Assembly: GCA_040757595.1 (NCBI GenBank)
Contig: JBFLWP010000012.1
Span: 1-64,000 of the forward strand
DNA: 64,000 nucleotides
Direction: 5' to 3'
Origin: Nitrospirota bacterium
Lineage (GTDB): Bacteria > Nitrospirota > Nitrospiria > Nitrospirales > Nitrospiraceae
The notes under the pieces are model-generated. The model searched no databases and was not told where the DNA came from. It was given only the letters and a program-made list of their open reading frames with translations. The first letter of the stretch is position 1. Every line of letters starts with the position of its first letter. The position numbers were made by a program, and so were the translations under genes. Below, one piece after another: positions 53,695 to 61,617 of this stretch.

Positions 53695-54216
53695 TCAGCG
53701 AGTCGTCTGCGCCTGGGCCAGCAGGGGATGCTGCGCCATGGCCTGGTTCAGCGCCGCAATCATCGCCGCGGCGGACGTCTGGCCGGCGGCCGTCAGGCTC
53801 ACGTACCGCTCCTGGGCCAGCGCGAAGAAGGCCGGCTGCCGCTCCGCCGGCACCCCCATCAGGTCCGCCAAGGAAGCCAGGTGCTCCCCGCCGCCCCGCG
53901 CCATGTCCTGCTCAAGATTGTCAAAATCGAGCTTCACGAAGACCCTGGCCTTCTCCTCTGCCCACACCTGCCCATTGTTCTTGCAGCCGAGCGTCCCCGT
54001 GGTAATGCCAAAAGCCTGGAAAGGGATGATCGTGTTGTTCGTCGTGGACATCAGCAGTTGCGGGCCGATCCCGTGGCCGAGCTTCGAATCTTCCCACACG
54101 ACCTTTCCAAGTCCGCACCCGGGACCAGTATCGGCCGTGCCGGCCACGCCGATTCCGGTCTGGACGGCAAAGATAGCCAGCGACGCGCAGACGGCGAACC
54201 AACGTTTGTTCATCAT
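53695..54216 (-). CDS. Exported DUF3015 protein (copy 1)
   Basis: This 173-residue protein has a signal peptide of about 25 residues. The mature part opens TGPGCGLGKVVWED and has QLLMSTTNNTIIPFQAFGITTGTLGC, with two conserved cysteines likely forming a disulfide. A charged helix and QERYVSLTAAG follow. This is the DUF3015 pattern, common in Nitrospira and some Proteobacteria; function is unknown. AAGGAGGAAGCC precedes ATG 54216. It is a tandem duplicate of the next gene. Confidence 0.85.
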   Translation of the reverse strand: MMNKRWFAVCASLAIFAVQTGIGVAGTADTGPGCGLGKVVWEDSKLGHGIGPQLLMSTTNNTIIPFQAFGITTGTLGCKNNGQVWAEEKARVFVKLDFDNLEQDMARGGGEHLASLADLMGVPAERQPAFFALAQERYVSLTAAGQTSAAAMIAALNQAMAQHPLLAQAQTTR

Positions 54217-54309
54217 GGCTTCCTCCTTTGAAGATCGTGGCAAGTTCCGAACAAACTTCCCTCCTGCCTCTACCCGCCCCTCGTCAACGGCGAATCCCCG
54301 CAGAATTCA

Positions 54310-54825
54310 TTACCGCGGCATCGGCGCCTGGGCCAGCAGGGGATGCTGCGCCATCGCCTCGTCGAGGGCCTTGATCATCGCCGTTGGCGAAACCTCGCCG
54401 GCGACCGTCAAGCTCACGTACCGCTCCTGGGCCAGCGCGAAGAAGGCCGGTTGCCGCTCCGCCGGCACTCCCATCAGGTCCGCCAAGGAAGCCAAGTGCT
54501 CCCCGCCGCCCCGCGCCATGTCCTGCTCAAGATTGTCAAAATCGAGCTTCACGAAGACTCCAGCTTTTTCTTCCGCCCAAAATTCTCGATTATTCTGACA
54601 GCCAAGCGTCCCGGTGGAAATACCGAAAGCCTGCCAAGGGAGAAACAGGTCGTTCGTCGTGGACATCAAGAGTTGCGGCCCCACCCCCTCGCCGAGCTTG
54701 GAATCCCGCCAGACGATCTTGCCGAGTCCGCATCCCGGACCGACATCCGAGGTGCCCGCTAAGACCGTCATCGCTTGAAGACCAACGAACAAGAGAACTG
54801 CATGAATGGCGACAAGTTTTCTCAT
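54310..54825 (-). CDS. Exported DUF3015 protein (copy 2)
   Basis: This protein of 171 residues or so has a signal peptide, a GPGCGLGKIVWRD opening and the ISTGTLGC cysteine. From VKLDFDNLEQDMARGGG to QERYVSLT it is identical to copy 1 in protein and nearly identical in DNA (about 53800-53945 against 54413-54558). The first halves have diverged, which points to gene conversion. A TTG at 54831 is an alternative start with better spacing to GGAGG. A candidate -10 box lies at 54903. Confidence 0.83.
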   Translation of the reverse strand: MRKLVAIHAVLLFVGLQAMTVLAGTSDVGPGCGLGKIVWRDSKLGEGVGPQLLMSTTNDLFLPWQAFGISTGTLGCQNNREFWAEEKAGVFVKLDFDNLEQDMARGGGEHLASLADLMGVPAERQPAFFALAQERYVSLTVAGEVSPTAMIKALDEAMAQHPLLAQAPMPR

Positions 54826-54902
54826 CAGCAACGACACCTCCTTCTTGCAAGCGTTTTCTGCAGGCTAGCGCCCGTCACGTGTCGGCAGGCAGAATGCGAG
54901 CG

Positions 54903-54908
54903 AGTATA
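54903..54908 (-). promoter_or_regulatory. Candidate promoter -10 box for DUF3015 copy 2
   Basis: The minus strand reads TATACT, 5 of 6 to consensus, 78 bp ahead of ATG 54825. No good -35 box lies at 16-18 bp. Tentative. Confidence 0.35.
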
Positions 54909-54981
54909 ACAGAGCCCAGGCAGTTTACGAAGGAAAAATCAGACAGCTACGTATTTCGTACAGCAGGCGAGCGTCAGAGAG

Positions 54982-55371
54982 TCAGGGTTTCCCCGACGGC
55001 GAGGGCATTCTGGGTGATGGAGCGGAACGCTCGCGAGCGAGGAGCTTTGCCGCCGTGCCTTCGATGGCGACTTCGGTCTTGTAATAGATGGCAAGGTAGG
55101 AGGTCAGGGTGGTGGTGATTTTCGCGTTGATCAGCAGATCCCCGCCTTTCTGCTTGAGCGCGGCCTGTCGGACTTCTTCGTACATCACATGATCCGCACC
55201 GGGCGCCCATAGAGGCTGTCCGTACGTGATCGAGGCCCGGACTTGGCCCAAAAGCTCCACGCGACTTCCAGGCGAGATCACGCGATCGGTCGCGATATTG
55301 GTTCCGAGCTTGGTGGTGCAGCCGGCCGTCAGGACCAAAAGCCCCGCTGCCACGACCCAGGAGGCTCTCAT
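54982..55371 (-). CDS. Small lipoprotein (TRL-like), family member B
   Basis: This 129-residue protein has a lipoprotein signal ending LVLTAGC. The mature part has AALKQKGGDLLINAKI and AIEGTAAKLL, matching members A and C of the local family. It overlaps the preceding lipoprotein gene by 4 bp (ATGA), so both are made together. A serine/proline-rich tail of 20 residues follows the conserved end. Function is unknown. Confidence 0.7.
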   Translation of the reverse strand: MRASWVVAAGLLVLTAGCTTKLGTNIATDRVISPGSRVELLGQVRASITYGQPLWAPGADHVMYEEVRQAALKQKGGDLLINAKITTTLTSYLAIYYKTEVAIEGTAAKLLARERSAPSPRMPSPSGKP

Positions 55372-55802
55372 CGCTCCCCCGGTTTCATCGGCTTAGCCGG
55401 TTCAGGAGCTTGTGCCGGCTGGCCCGATTCGACCTTGGCCGCCGTCCCCTCGGCAGTCCAGGAGATCCACCAAAAATCCAGGCCTGGAATCAGGAAGATG
55501 GGGAACCTTGTGCCTCGCAGGGAGAGAGTGTAGTCCGTCAACAGATCGGCCTTTTTCTCCCGAATGGCCTCCCGCACCGCCTTCTGGGAGATATCCGGAT
55601 GCATGATGTCCGCGAGGCCCCCGAAGGTGAAAACCCAGTCGCCGGCGGTGGCCTTAGTCGGCCCGATGGGAACGACCCTGAGGTCCTCGTTGACATAGTG
55701 GGACTGGGTGACCGGCCAGACCCCCACGGCCGAGGAGCAGCCTTGGGTAAGCAGCCCAGTAAACAACAGGGTTCCGAGGAACCAGCCGTTGGGGTTCCGC
55801 AT
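55368..55802 (-). CDS. Small lipoprotein (TRL-like), family member C
   Basis: This 144-residue protein has a lipoprotein signal ending LLTQGC. It contains AVREAIREKKADLLTDYTL, a short hydrophobic segment (FPIFLIPGLDFWWISW), and TAEGTAAKVE. The last matches the conserved end of the other two lipoproteins. The C-terminal 20 residues are Pro/Lys/Ala-rich. It is coupled to member B. Function is unknown. Confidence 0.7.
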   Translation of the reverse strand: MRNPNGWFLGTLLFTGLLTQGCSSAVGVWPVTQSHYVNEDLRVVPIGPTKATAGDWVFTFGGLADIMHPDISQKAVREAIREKKADLLTDYTLSLRGTRFPIFLIPGLDFWWISWTAEGTAAKVESGQPAQAPEPAKPMKPGER

Positions 55803-55838
55803 GTCTTCAAGCCCTGACCAGCGAACGGCCCAGCCCTT

Positions 55839-56369
55839 CTAGCGACATTCCCTTAGCTTGTCAAGCCGCCCGATCTGATTTTCCAGCTCGGGCCGATCCG
55901 CAAGGACCATGTGGCTCGGAACAACCGTAGGCCCGTCAATCGTCAGGAGGCCAAGGCAGCGGGGCAGTTTGAAGCGTCTTGGACCGGCTGAGCCGGGATT
56001 GAACAGGAGCGTGGGGCCATACCATTCGGTTTTTGGTCGGTGCGTGTGGCCGAACACGCAGACGTCCGGCCGTTCCCGCTCCAGGAAGGCCCGCCCTTCC
56101 TTCGTGAGTTGGCCGCCTTCATAGAGGACGTGGCGGATCGCGATCCGCCGTCCGGCCAGCTCGATCATCGCCTCCCGGCGAAAGCTGCTCCGCCCATAGC
56201 CGTCCACGTTGCCGGAGACCGCCGTCACCGGCGCGATCCGCTCCAACCGCTCGATCACGGACCGGTCGCCGATGTCGCCGGCATGGATGATGTGATCCAC
56301 TCCGGCAAAATGGCGCGGGATCTCCCGGTCGAACAGGCCGTGCGTGTCCGCGATCACCCCGATGCGCAC
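55839..56369 (-). CDS. YfcE/MJ0936-type metallophosphoesterase
   Basis: This 176-residue calcineurin-like phosphoesterase has metal ligands in GVIADTHG (Asp and His), HAGDIGD, SGNVDGYG (the GN motif) and FGHTHRP. Family members are manganese-dependent phosphodiesterases of unclear substrate. It lies 15 bp downstream of the M48 peptidase gene in the same direction. Confidence 0.88.
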   Translation of the reverse strand: MRIGVIADTHGLFDREIPRHFAGVDHIIHAGDIGDRSVIERLERIAPVTAVSGNVDGYGRSSFRREAMIELAGRRIAIRHVLYEGGQLTKEGRAFLERERPDVCVFGHTHRPKTEWYGPTLLFNPGSAGPRRFKLPRCLGLLTIDGPTVVPSHMVLADRPELENQIGRLDKLRECR

Positions 56370-56383
56370 AGCAGCCTCCGCTC

Positions 56384-57487
56384 TCAGAGCCCGGCTTGCA
56401 CGGCGCCCCAGTCGAACGAGAAGGGCAACGGCTCCTGCCTGGGCAGGGCGGCCGCCTCGGCCTTGAGCCGTTCCGCGCGCGCCGCGCTCATCGGGTGGGT
56501 GGAGAGGATCTCGACCTGGAGCTTGTCCGACTCCGAGAGACGCTCAAAGAACCGGATCATCCCGTCCGGCAGGATCCTGGCCCGGTGCAGCAGCCGGAGC
56601 CCTTCCAGGTCCGCCTCGGTCTCCTGCTCCCGCCCGAACTTCAACGTGGCCAACTCGATGCCCAGACGCTTGGCCAGCCCGACCAGCCCCTGCCGGTCCC
56701 CGACCAGGATCGTCACCACGGCTGCGATCCCGATCGTCTTCACGATGCGCTCCGTCCCGTGCCGCAGCAGCACGTGGTTGAGCTCATGCCCCAGCACGCC
56801 GGCCACTTCCTCCGGACTCTCCGCCTTCTCGAGCAGGCCGGTCAAGACGATCACATAGCCGCCCGGCAGGGCGAAGGCGTTGACCACGTCGCTCCGCACG
56901 ACCGTGACTTCGAACCGATAGGGGCTGTCCGGCACCTGGTCGGCCAACCGCTCGGTGATCTCCTGCACGGCCGCCACGGCCGGCCCGTCCTTCACGACGG
57001 CCTGCCCGGCCAGGAACTGCCCGCGCGCCGCCTCCCCGATAACCTTCTCCCACTCGACCGGGACCCGGCTGACCGCCAGCCTGACGAGCACGTCTGACCC
57101 GAGCCAGAGCAGGAGGACGAAAGCCGCGACGGCCCCGATTGCCGCCAGGAGCCACGTCCGCCGCCGCAGACGTGAGCCACGCACCCGTGCCGCAGTCCGT
57201 TCCAGCTCCCCCGTCAATTCAGGCGGCGCGGCTCCGCGGAAGGCTCGGATCAAAGCCGGGTCCTTGAGGTAGAGGGTCCGCTTTTCCGCCTGCGAGACCC
57301 ACTTCACGACGAGGTGGTCGTGGTCGAAGCCGCCCGCTTCGACCGACAGCAGGCTGAAGGGCACCGTTTCCTCAGGCGATCCGGGGAACGAGAGGGTCAG
57401 ACCGGAGCCCGAGACCGCCACGAAACAGGGGGCCCCTTCCGCGGGAAGCCGGCCGCCGAAGCAGAGCGCGTTGTGGGAGACACTCAT
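56384..57487 (-). CDS. M48-family membrane-bound metallopeptidase
   Basis: This 367-residue protein has an N-terminal domain of about 100 residues, one membrane helix (WLLAAIGAVAAFVLLLWLG) and an M48 peptidase domain outside. The zinc motif is HELNH with the third ligand in ETEADLEGL, and NAFALPGGYVIV is the M48 signature. Relatives (BepA, LoiP, HtpX-like) degrade misfolded envelope proteins. The N-terminal domain, with VSGSGLTLSFPGSPEETVPF, is unlike HtpX and may be a sensing module. Confidence 0.88.
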   Translation of the reverse strand: MSVSHNALCFGGRLPAEGAPCFVAVSGSGLTLSFPGSPEETVPFSLLSVEAGGFDHDHLVVKWVSQAEKRTLYLKDPALIRAFRGAAPPELTGELERTAARVRGSRLRRRTWLLAAIGAVAAFVLLLWLGSDVLVRLAVSRVPVEWEKVIGEAARGQFLAGQAVVKDGPAVAAVQEITERLADQVPDSPYRFEVTVVRSDVVNAFALPGGYVIVLTGLLEKAESPEEVAGVLGHELNHVLLRHGTERIVKTIGIAAVVTILVGDRQGLVGLAKRLGIELATLKFGREQETEADLEGLRLLHRARILPDGMIRFFERLSESDKLQVEILSTHPMSAARAERLKAEAAALPRQEPLPFSFDWGAVQAGL

Positions 57488-57490
57488 CGC

Positions 57491-57555
57491 TGAATGATAA
57501 ACGATGCGCGATGAATAGAAGACGAGAGATGAACGGGTTTAACGTTTATCATTCA
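57491..57555. repeat. Heptad-period foldback tract
   Basis: TGAATGATAAACG (57491-57503) and CGTTTATCATTCA (57543-57555) are perfect 13-bp inverted repeats. The surrounding bases read as GATG/ATCA-type words at a 7-bp spacing. It fills the gap between the AIM24-like gene and the M48 gene and touches the M48 start. Confidence 0.7.
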
Positions 57556-57576
57556 TCACTCAGCATTTCGCGTTGG

Positions 57577-58260
57577 TCACTCGGCGACCGGAATGAACTG
57601 CTGGAGCCAGGCCCCGAAGCCGCCGGGGTTGCGGCTCTGGATGTACACGACACCCGGCCCGCGGAACCGGCAGACGAAACCCTCGCCAGAGGTGAAGCTG
57701 GCGATCCAGCCGGCGGCCGCCTTCTCGATGTTGTAGGAGGTCGTGGCGGTCCAGGCCACCAGATGGCTGTTGTCCACGATGTATTCCTGGTCCGGCTTGA
57801 GCTCGACCTTGTGGATCGCCCCGAAGCTGTTCAAGATCAACTGCCCGGTCCCGCTGACCCGCAGGATGAAAAACCCTTCCCCGCCCAAGAGGCCGCGGCT
57901 CAGGCTCTGCATCCGGCTCTCGATCTTGACGCCCTCGGCTCCGGCCAGAAACCCGTCTTTCTGGACCAGGTACTCGTTCACGCCGTCGAGCTCCAGGATC
58001 AGGATGTCGCCGGGCACGGTCGGGGCCAGCAGCACCTCGCCCGGGCCTCGGGTCGCCCGCAGGGTCTGGAAGAAGAACTTCTCCCCGCTCAGCATCTTCC
58101 GGGAGAGCGCGCCCAGGAACCCGCCCTCCATCTTGCTCTCCACGTCCACGGTCGGCGACGCGGCCACCATCGCGCCGGACTCCGCCTTGATGGACTCTCC
58201 CGCCGCGAGCTCCACGCGCGCCATCGGAAACGCTCCCGGATACAAGATTTCGCTCTTCAT
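57577..58260 (-). CDS. AIM24-like (TIGR00266) protein
   Basis: This 227-residue all-beta protein has LAAGESIKAESGAMVAASP, LSGEKFFFQTL, LLGGEGFFILRVSGTGQLIL and the glycine-rich RSRNPGGFGAWLQQF-like end (QSRNPGGFG). These are typical of the TIGR00266/AIM24 group, which forms trimeric beta-prism assemblies of unknown function. The start at ATG 58260 has GGGGGAGC ahead. A promoter candidate lies at 58299-58328. Confidence 0.88.
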   Translation of the reverse strand: MKSEILYPGAFPMARVELAAGESIKAESGAMVAASPTVDVESKMEGGFLGALSRKMLSGEKFFFQTLRATRGPGEVLLAPTVPGDILILELDGVNEYLVQKDGFLAGAEGVKIESRMQSLSRGLLGGEGFFILRVSGTGQLILNSFGAIHKVELKPDQEYIVDNSHLVAWTATTSYNIEKAAAGWIASFTSGEGFVCRFRGPGVVYIQSRNPGGFGAWLQQFIPVAE

Positions 58261-58298
58261 CTGTCCGCTCCCCCTTCGTTCATGAAGAAATCTGGCTG

Positions 58299-58328
58299 AT
58301 TCTGTGGAAACCAAGGAGCGCCTGTCAA
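58299..58328 (-). promoter_or_regulatory. Candidate sigma70 promoter for the AIM24-like gene
   Basis: TTGACA (58323-58328) and CAGAAT (58299-58304) are 18 bp apart on the minus strand. The -35 is perfect; the -10 matches 4 of 6. Confidence 0.5.
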
Positions 58329-58543
58329 CAGAGCTGACCGGCCCAATCCGGAGGGTTGACAAACTTCGGCGCCAGAGCGCATGCTGGATTGCGTTGATCC
58401 CCTGTCGGATGGAGGACTCGTCATGGCTCCGGGGTAACCAGCCACAGCCCCTCCGTTTCACACGTCGGCACCTCCAATCGGGCCTTCTCGGGCTGCGCCT
58501 GCCGGGAAGGCCTTTGTGTTTTTTCACGAAAGGAGTGATCGCC

Positions 58544-58894
58544 ATGAGGACCGCCATTTTCATCATTACGATCGTGCTGGTGATCGGCTTCGCCGTCTCC
58601 CTGGGCTTCGCCAACCCAGCCATGCTGCCCAAGCATCCGGGCTACCCGGCCGGCAACGCGGTCTCTCCCGTCACCGGCCAGCCGCTCGCGAACGACCCGG
58701 GTCAGACCAACGCTGTGGGAGAGAAAGCTGCCCTGGACGCGGCAGCCGCCGAGGACGCCCACGTGAAGCAGAACCTGAACGACCCCAACAACCAGCGGCT
58801 CCTCAAGAGTGAAGGCGCCGGAGTGCTTCCCAAGGTCCAGGGGCCCCAGATCAAGATCGAGCCGCCCGTGAAGGAAGCCACCAGGATGAAGTAG
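58544..58894 (+). CDS. Small exported hypothetical protein
   Basis: This 116-residue protein has an N-terminal signal peptide or anchor (IFIITIVLVIGFAVSLGFA). The mature part is hydrophilic and Asn/Pro/Ala-rich with no clear domain: HPGYPAGNAVSPVTG, GEKAALDAAAAEDAHVKQ and PQIKIEPPVKEA. AAGGAGTGATC precedes ATG 58544. It is the only plus-strand gene in the last 17 kb. I do not recognise the family. Confidence 0.7.
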   Translation: MRTAIFIITIVLVIGFAVSLGFANPAMLPKHPGYPAGNAVSPVTGQPLANDPGQTNAVGEKAALDAAAAEDAHVKQNLNDPNNQRLLKSEGAGVLPKVQGPQIKIEPPVKEATRMK

Positions 58895-58928
58895 GGCGCG
58901 AGGCAAGAAGATTCGTGGTCGGGGGGTG

Positions 58929-58976
58929 GTGGTCGGTGAAGCAGGGTAAGACTTCTTGTCGTTCATCACCGACCAC
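58929..58976. repeat. Heptad-period foldback tract
   Basis: GTGGTCGGTGA (58929-58939) and TCACCGACCAC (58966-58976) are perfect 11-bp arms. The tract continues as TGACCCC, TGACCAT in 7-bp register to about 58990. It lies between convergent stops and may act as a terminator. Confidence 0.7.
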
Positions 58977-59020
58977 TGACCCCTGACCATTTCTTTCCTT
59001 CGGTTCTTGCGCCTTTGCCC

Positions 59021-59989
59021 CTAACCAATTGGCGGCAACGCGGCATCGAGCGCAGCACGCTGAGCCCGGAAGAGCGCCTGCGCCTCGGGGACTTCGATCA
59101 GCGCGAAGCGGACCGAATCGCCGGGCAGGAGCTGGGCCGCAAGAGGAATATCGGCGGAGATCACGACGGCGATCTTCGGATAGCCGCCGGTCGTTTGACG
59201 GTCCGCCGACAACAGGATCGGCTGCCGGTCGGCCGGGACCTGCAAGGCTCCCAGGGGAACGGCCTCGGAGACCATGTCTTCCCGGCCGGCTCGGTCCAGT
59301 TCCGGCCCGAGCAGACGGTACCCCATCCGATCGGACTGGGAAGAGACCCGATACCGGCCGCCGAGGAAGTTGTTGACCGTGTCCGGCGTGAACCAATCGG
59401 CTTGGGGGCCGGGCACGGTTCGCAGGATCGGCGTCGGGCTGTAGCCAGGCCTGGCGGCATCCGGCAGGGACCGGCCGACCAATCGCCAGACTCCGGGGTT
59501 CGGCTTCCCTCCGTGCAGCGTGTCACCCTTCACCAGCGCACGGCCGGCGAAGCCGCCCGTGTGGCTGCGCAGGTGGGTGGAACGACTGCCGAGCACGATC
59601 GGCAGGTCAAAGCCGCCGGCGACAGCCAGATAGGAGCGGGCGCCGGAACGGCGAGCGCCGAACGTCAGCCTGCTCCCCTTTCCAGCCATCACCGTCGTCC
59701 AAGCCGGCAGGAGCGCGCCGTTCATGGTTGGCGTCAGGTCCGCGCCGGTGAAGGCGATGACGGCCTCCTCCTCGAACCGGATCTCCGGTCCCTGTACCGT
59801 GATCTCCAGCGCCGCCGCCTGGTCCGGATTGCCGACCAGCCGGTTGGCGCACCGGAGCGCGAATGGGTCCATCGCCCCGGCCGGGGGCATGCCGAACCGC
59901 TGAAACCCGAACCGGCCGAGGTCCTGCACCGTCGTGAGCCACCCGGGACGGACGACGGCCAGACGCGCGGGGGACGGCTCACGCCGCAT
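59021..59989 (-). CDS. pxpC: 5-oxoprolinase subunit C (carboxyltransferase-like)
   Basis: This 322-residue protein resembles PxpC/the KipA-type half of biotin-dependent carboxyltransferase-like enzymes. It has GWLTTVQDLGRFGFQRFGMPPAGAMD (a hallmark near residues 16-41), NPDQAAALEIT, SDRMGYRLLGPEL and TTGGYPKIAVV. PxpB-PxpC phosphorylate 5-oxoproline and PxpA assists ring opening to glutamate. The start overlaps the pxpA end by 11 bp. The gene order here is pxpB-pxpA-pxpC. Confidence 0.9.
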   Translation of the reverse strand: MRREPSPARLAVVRPGWLTTVQDLGRFGFQRFGMPPAGAMDPFALRCANRLVGNPDQAAALEITVQGPEIRFEEEAVIAFTGADLTPTMNGALLPAWTTVMAGKGSRLTFGARRSGARSYLAVAGGFDLPIVLGSRSTHLRSHTGGFAGRALVKGDTLHGGKPNPGVWRLVGRSLPDAARPGYSPTPILRTVPGPQADWFTPDTVNNFLGGRYRVSSQSDRMGYRLLGPELDRAGREDMVSEAVPLGALQVPADRQPILLSADRQTTGGYPKIAVVISADIPLAAQLLPGDSVRFALIEVPEAQALFRAQRAALDAALPPIG

Positions 59990-60749
59990 CGCTGGCTCCC
60001 ACCGGCAACAGCCTGACGCCGGCTCGGATCAACTCTCGCCGCACGAGTCGGGCCAGCCGATCCGCGCCGGGCGTGTCGCCGTGCAGGCAGATCGTGTCCG
60101 CGCGCAGCGACAGGATGGCCCCGTCCACCGTCTCCACGGTCCCCTCCCGGACCAGACGCAGCACCCGGGCGGCGACCTCGCGCTCGTCCGTGATGAGCGC
60201 CCCGGCCTGACCGCGGGGCACCAGAGACCCGTCGGCCCGGTAGCCCCGGTCGGCAAAGGCCTCCTCGGCCACGGTCAGGCCGAGTGCCAGGCCCGCCTCG
60301 ACTGCCGGCGAGCCGGCCAGGCCGAACAGAACCAGCCGGCGGTCCACGACCGCCACGGCTCGGGCGACCGCTTCGGCCGCCGACCGATCCCTGGCCGCCA
60401 GATGATAGAGGGCCCCGTGCGGCTTGACGTGGGCGAGCGTCACCCCTTCCTCAGCCGCCACGGCGGAAAGCGCCCTGACCTGGTCGGCCACGAGCCGCTC
60501 CACCTCTGCGACCGGCACCGTGCCTTCAGTTCGTCCCATGCCCTCCCGGTCCGGGAACCCCGGATGGGCGCCGACCGCCACGCCGTGGAGGCGCGCCGCC
60601 AGCACGGTCCGCCGCATCACGTCGGGACTGCCGGCATGGACCCCGCAGGCGACGTTGACCGAGGTCACGGAGGCCATGATCCGCTCCTCCATCGCCAGCC
60701 GGTCCGGATCGGCGGACTCGCCCAGGTCGCAATTCAAATCAACCCGCAT
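59979..60749 (-). CDS. pxpA: 5-oxoprolinase subunit A (LamB/YcsF family)
   Basis: This 256-residue protein opens VDLNCDLGES, the family's N-terminal motif. It has SVNVACGVHAGSP, VGAHPGFPDREGMGR, HVKPHGALYH, EAFADRGY and ICLHGDTPGA. PxpA belongs to the LamB/YcsF family, whose fold suggests metal-dependent hydrolysis. ATG 60749 was chosen since the first codons match the family exactly; the frame upstream runs through a heptad repeat. Confidence 0.92.
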   Translation of the reverse strand: MRVDLNCDLGESADPDRLAMEERIMASVTSVNVACGVHAGSPDVMRRTVLAARLHGVAVGAHPGFPDREGMGRTEGTVPVAEVERLVADQVRALSAVAAEEGVTLAHVKPHGALYHLAARDRSAAEAVARAVAVVDRRLVLFGLAGSPAVEAGLALGLTVAEEAFADRGYRADGSLVPRGQAGALITDEREVAARVLRLVREGTVETVDGAILSLRADTICLHGDTPGADRLARLVRRELIRAGVRLLPVGASDAA

Positions 60750-60763
60750 ACGACTCAGTAATA

Positions 60764-60824
60764 GGTGAAGGGTGATGGGTTGAGCGCTCACGCTTGGTCC
60801 TCCCATCACTCATCACCCTTCACC
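60764..60824. repeat. Heptad-period foldback tract
   Basis: GGTGAAGGGTGATG (60764-60777) and CATCACCCTTCACC (60811-60824) are perfect 14-bp arms. The right side also carries one extra heptad (TCATCAC) at 60803-60810. It lies between pxpB and pxpA. Confidence 0.75.
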
Positions 60825-61554
60825 GGCTCTCGTCCCGCGCCTGGAGTCGTTCATACGCCTGCCGCGTGATCGGCACGAATCGCACCTGATCGCCCGGCTC
60901 GATCAGGAACGGCTCGGAACGGGCCGGATCGTACAGCCGCCACGGCGTCCGCCCGATGATCCGCCACCCGCCCGGACTCTCCTGGGGATAGATCCCTGTC
61001 TGGGAGCCGGCGAGGCCGACCGATCCCGCCGGCACGCTCGCCCGCGGCGTCGCCAGACGCGGCATCGCGAGGGCCGGCGGCACCGAGCCCAGGTAGGGGA
61101 AGCCGGGGCTGAACCCGAGCATGTAGACCCGGTAGGTCACGGAACTGTGCAAGGCGACGACCTCGTCGGGGGAGCAACCGGCGAAGGCCGCCACGTCATC
61201 CAAATCCGGTCCGAACTCGCCCCCGTAGAGGACCGGCACCTCGACGGTCCGCGGCGCCGCCTTCCGGGCCGGCTCGATCCCGGCGGCCAGCGCGAGCAGC
61301 CGGTCCGCCAGCCGCTGCCAATCCGCAACCAGCGGATCGAAGTACAGGGTGACGGAGCGGTAGGTCGGCACGACTTCCACCAAGTCGGGCCAATCCCTCT
61401 CTCCCTGCTCCTCCACCGCCCGGGCGAAGGCCAGGACCAGGTCGTTGACCGCCGGATCGATCGTGGCGCCGAATTCGACCGTCACCGCCGCATCGCCCTC
61501 CGCCAGCAGCCGCGGATAGGGAGAACGGTCAGGGGGCGGTGGTTGGTGGTTCAT
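60820..61554 (-). CDS. pxpB: 5-oxoprolinase subunit B (KipI-like)
   Basis: This protein of 244 residues or so has LLAEGDAAVTVEFG at the start of the conserved part. It also has VVPTYRSVTLYFDP, SSVTYRVYMLGFSPGFPYLG (the family hallmark) and TGIYPQESPGGWRIIGRTP. It forms the ATP-using PxpBC unit with subunit C. ATG 61554 is the only ATG in reach, but the first dozen codons (Gln-Pro-Pro-rich) are encoded by a heptad repeat, so the native start may be a downstream alternative codon. Confidence 0.9.
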   Translation of the reverse strand: MNHQPPPPDRSPYPRLLAEGDAAVTVEFGATIDPAVNDLVLAFARAVEEQGERDWPDLVEVVPTYRSVTLYFDPLVADWQRLADRLLALAAGIEPARKAAPRTVEVPVLYGGEFGPDLDDVAAFAGCSPDEVVALHSSVTYRVYMLGFSPGFPYLGSVPPALAMPRLATPRASVPAGSVGLAGSQTGIYPQESPGGWRIIGRTPWRLYDPARSEPFLIEPGDQVRFVPITRQAYERLQARDESR

Positions 61555-61608
61555 GAACGAAGGCCATCCCCCTCTCGGCACTTCCCCTACCCCTGACCAC
61601 CGACCACC
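61538..61608. repeat. Heptad-period foldback tract
   Basis: GGTGGTTGGTGGTT (61538-61551) pairs with GACCACCGACCACC (61595-61608) at 12 of 14 positions. The left arm is inside the predicted pxpB N-terminus. The words are almost those of the tract at 58929. Confidence 0.65.
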
Positions 61609-61617
61609 CCGCATTCT

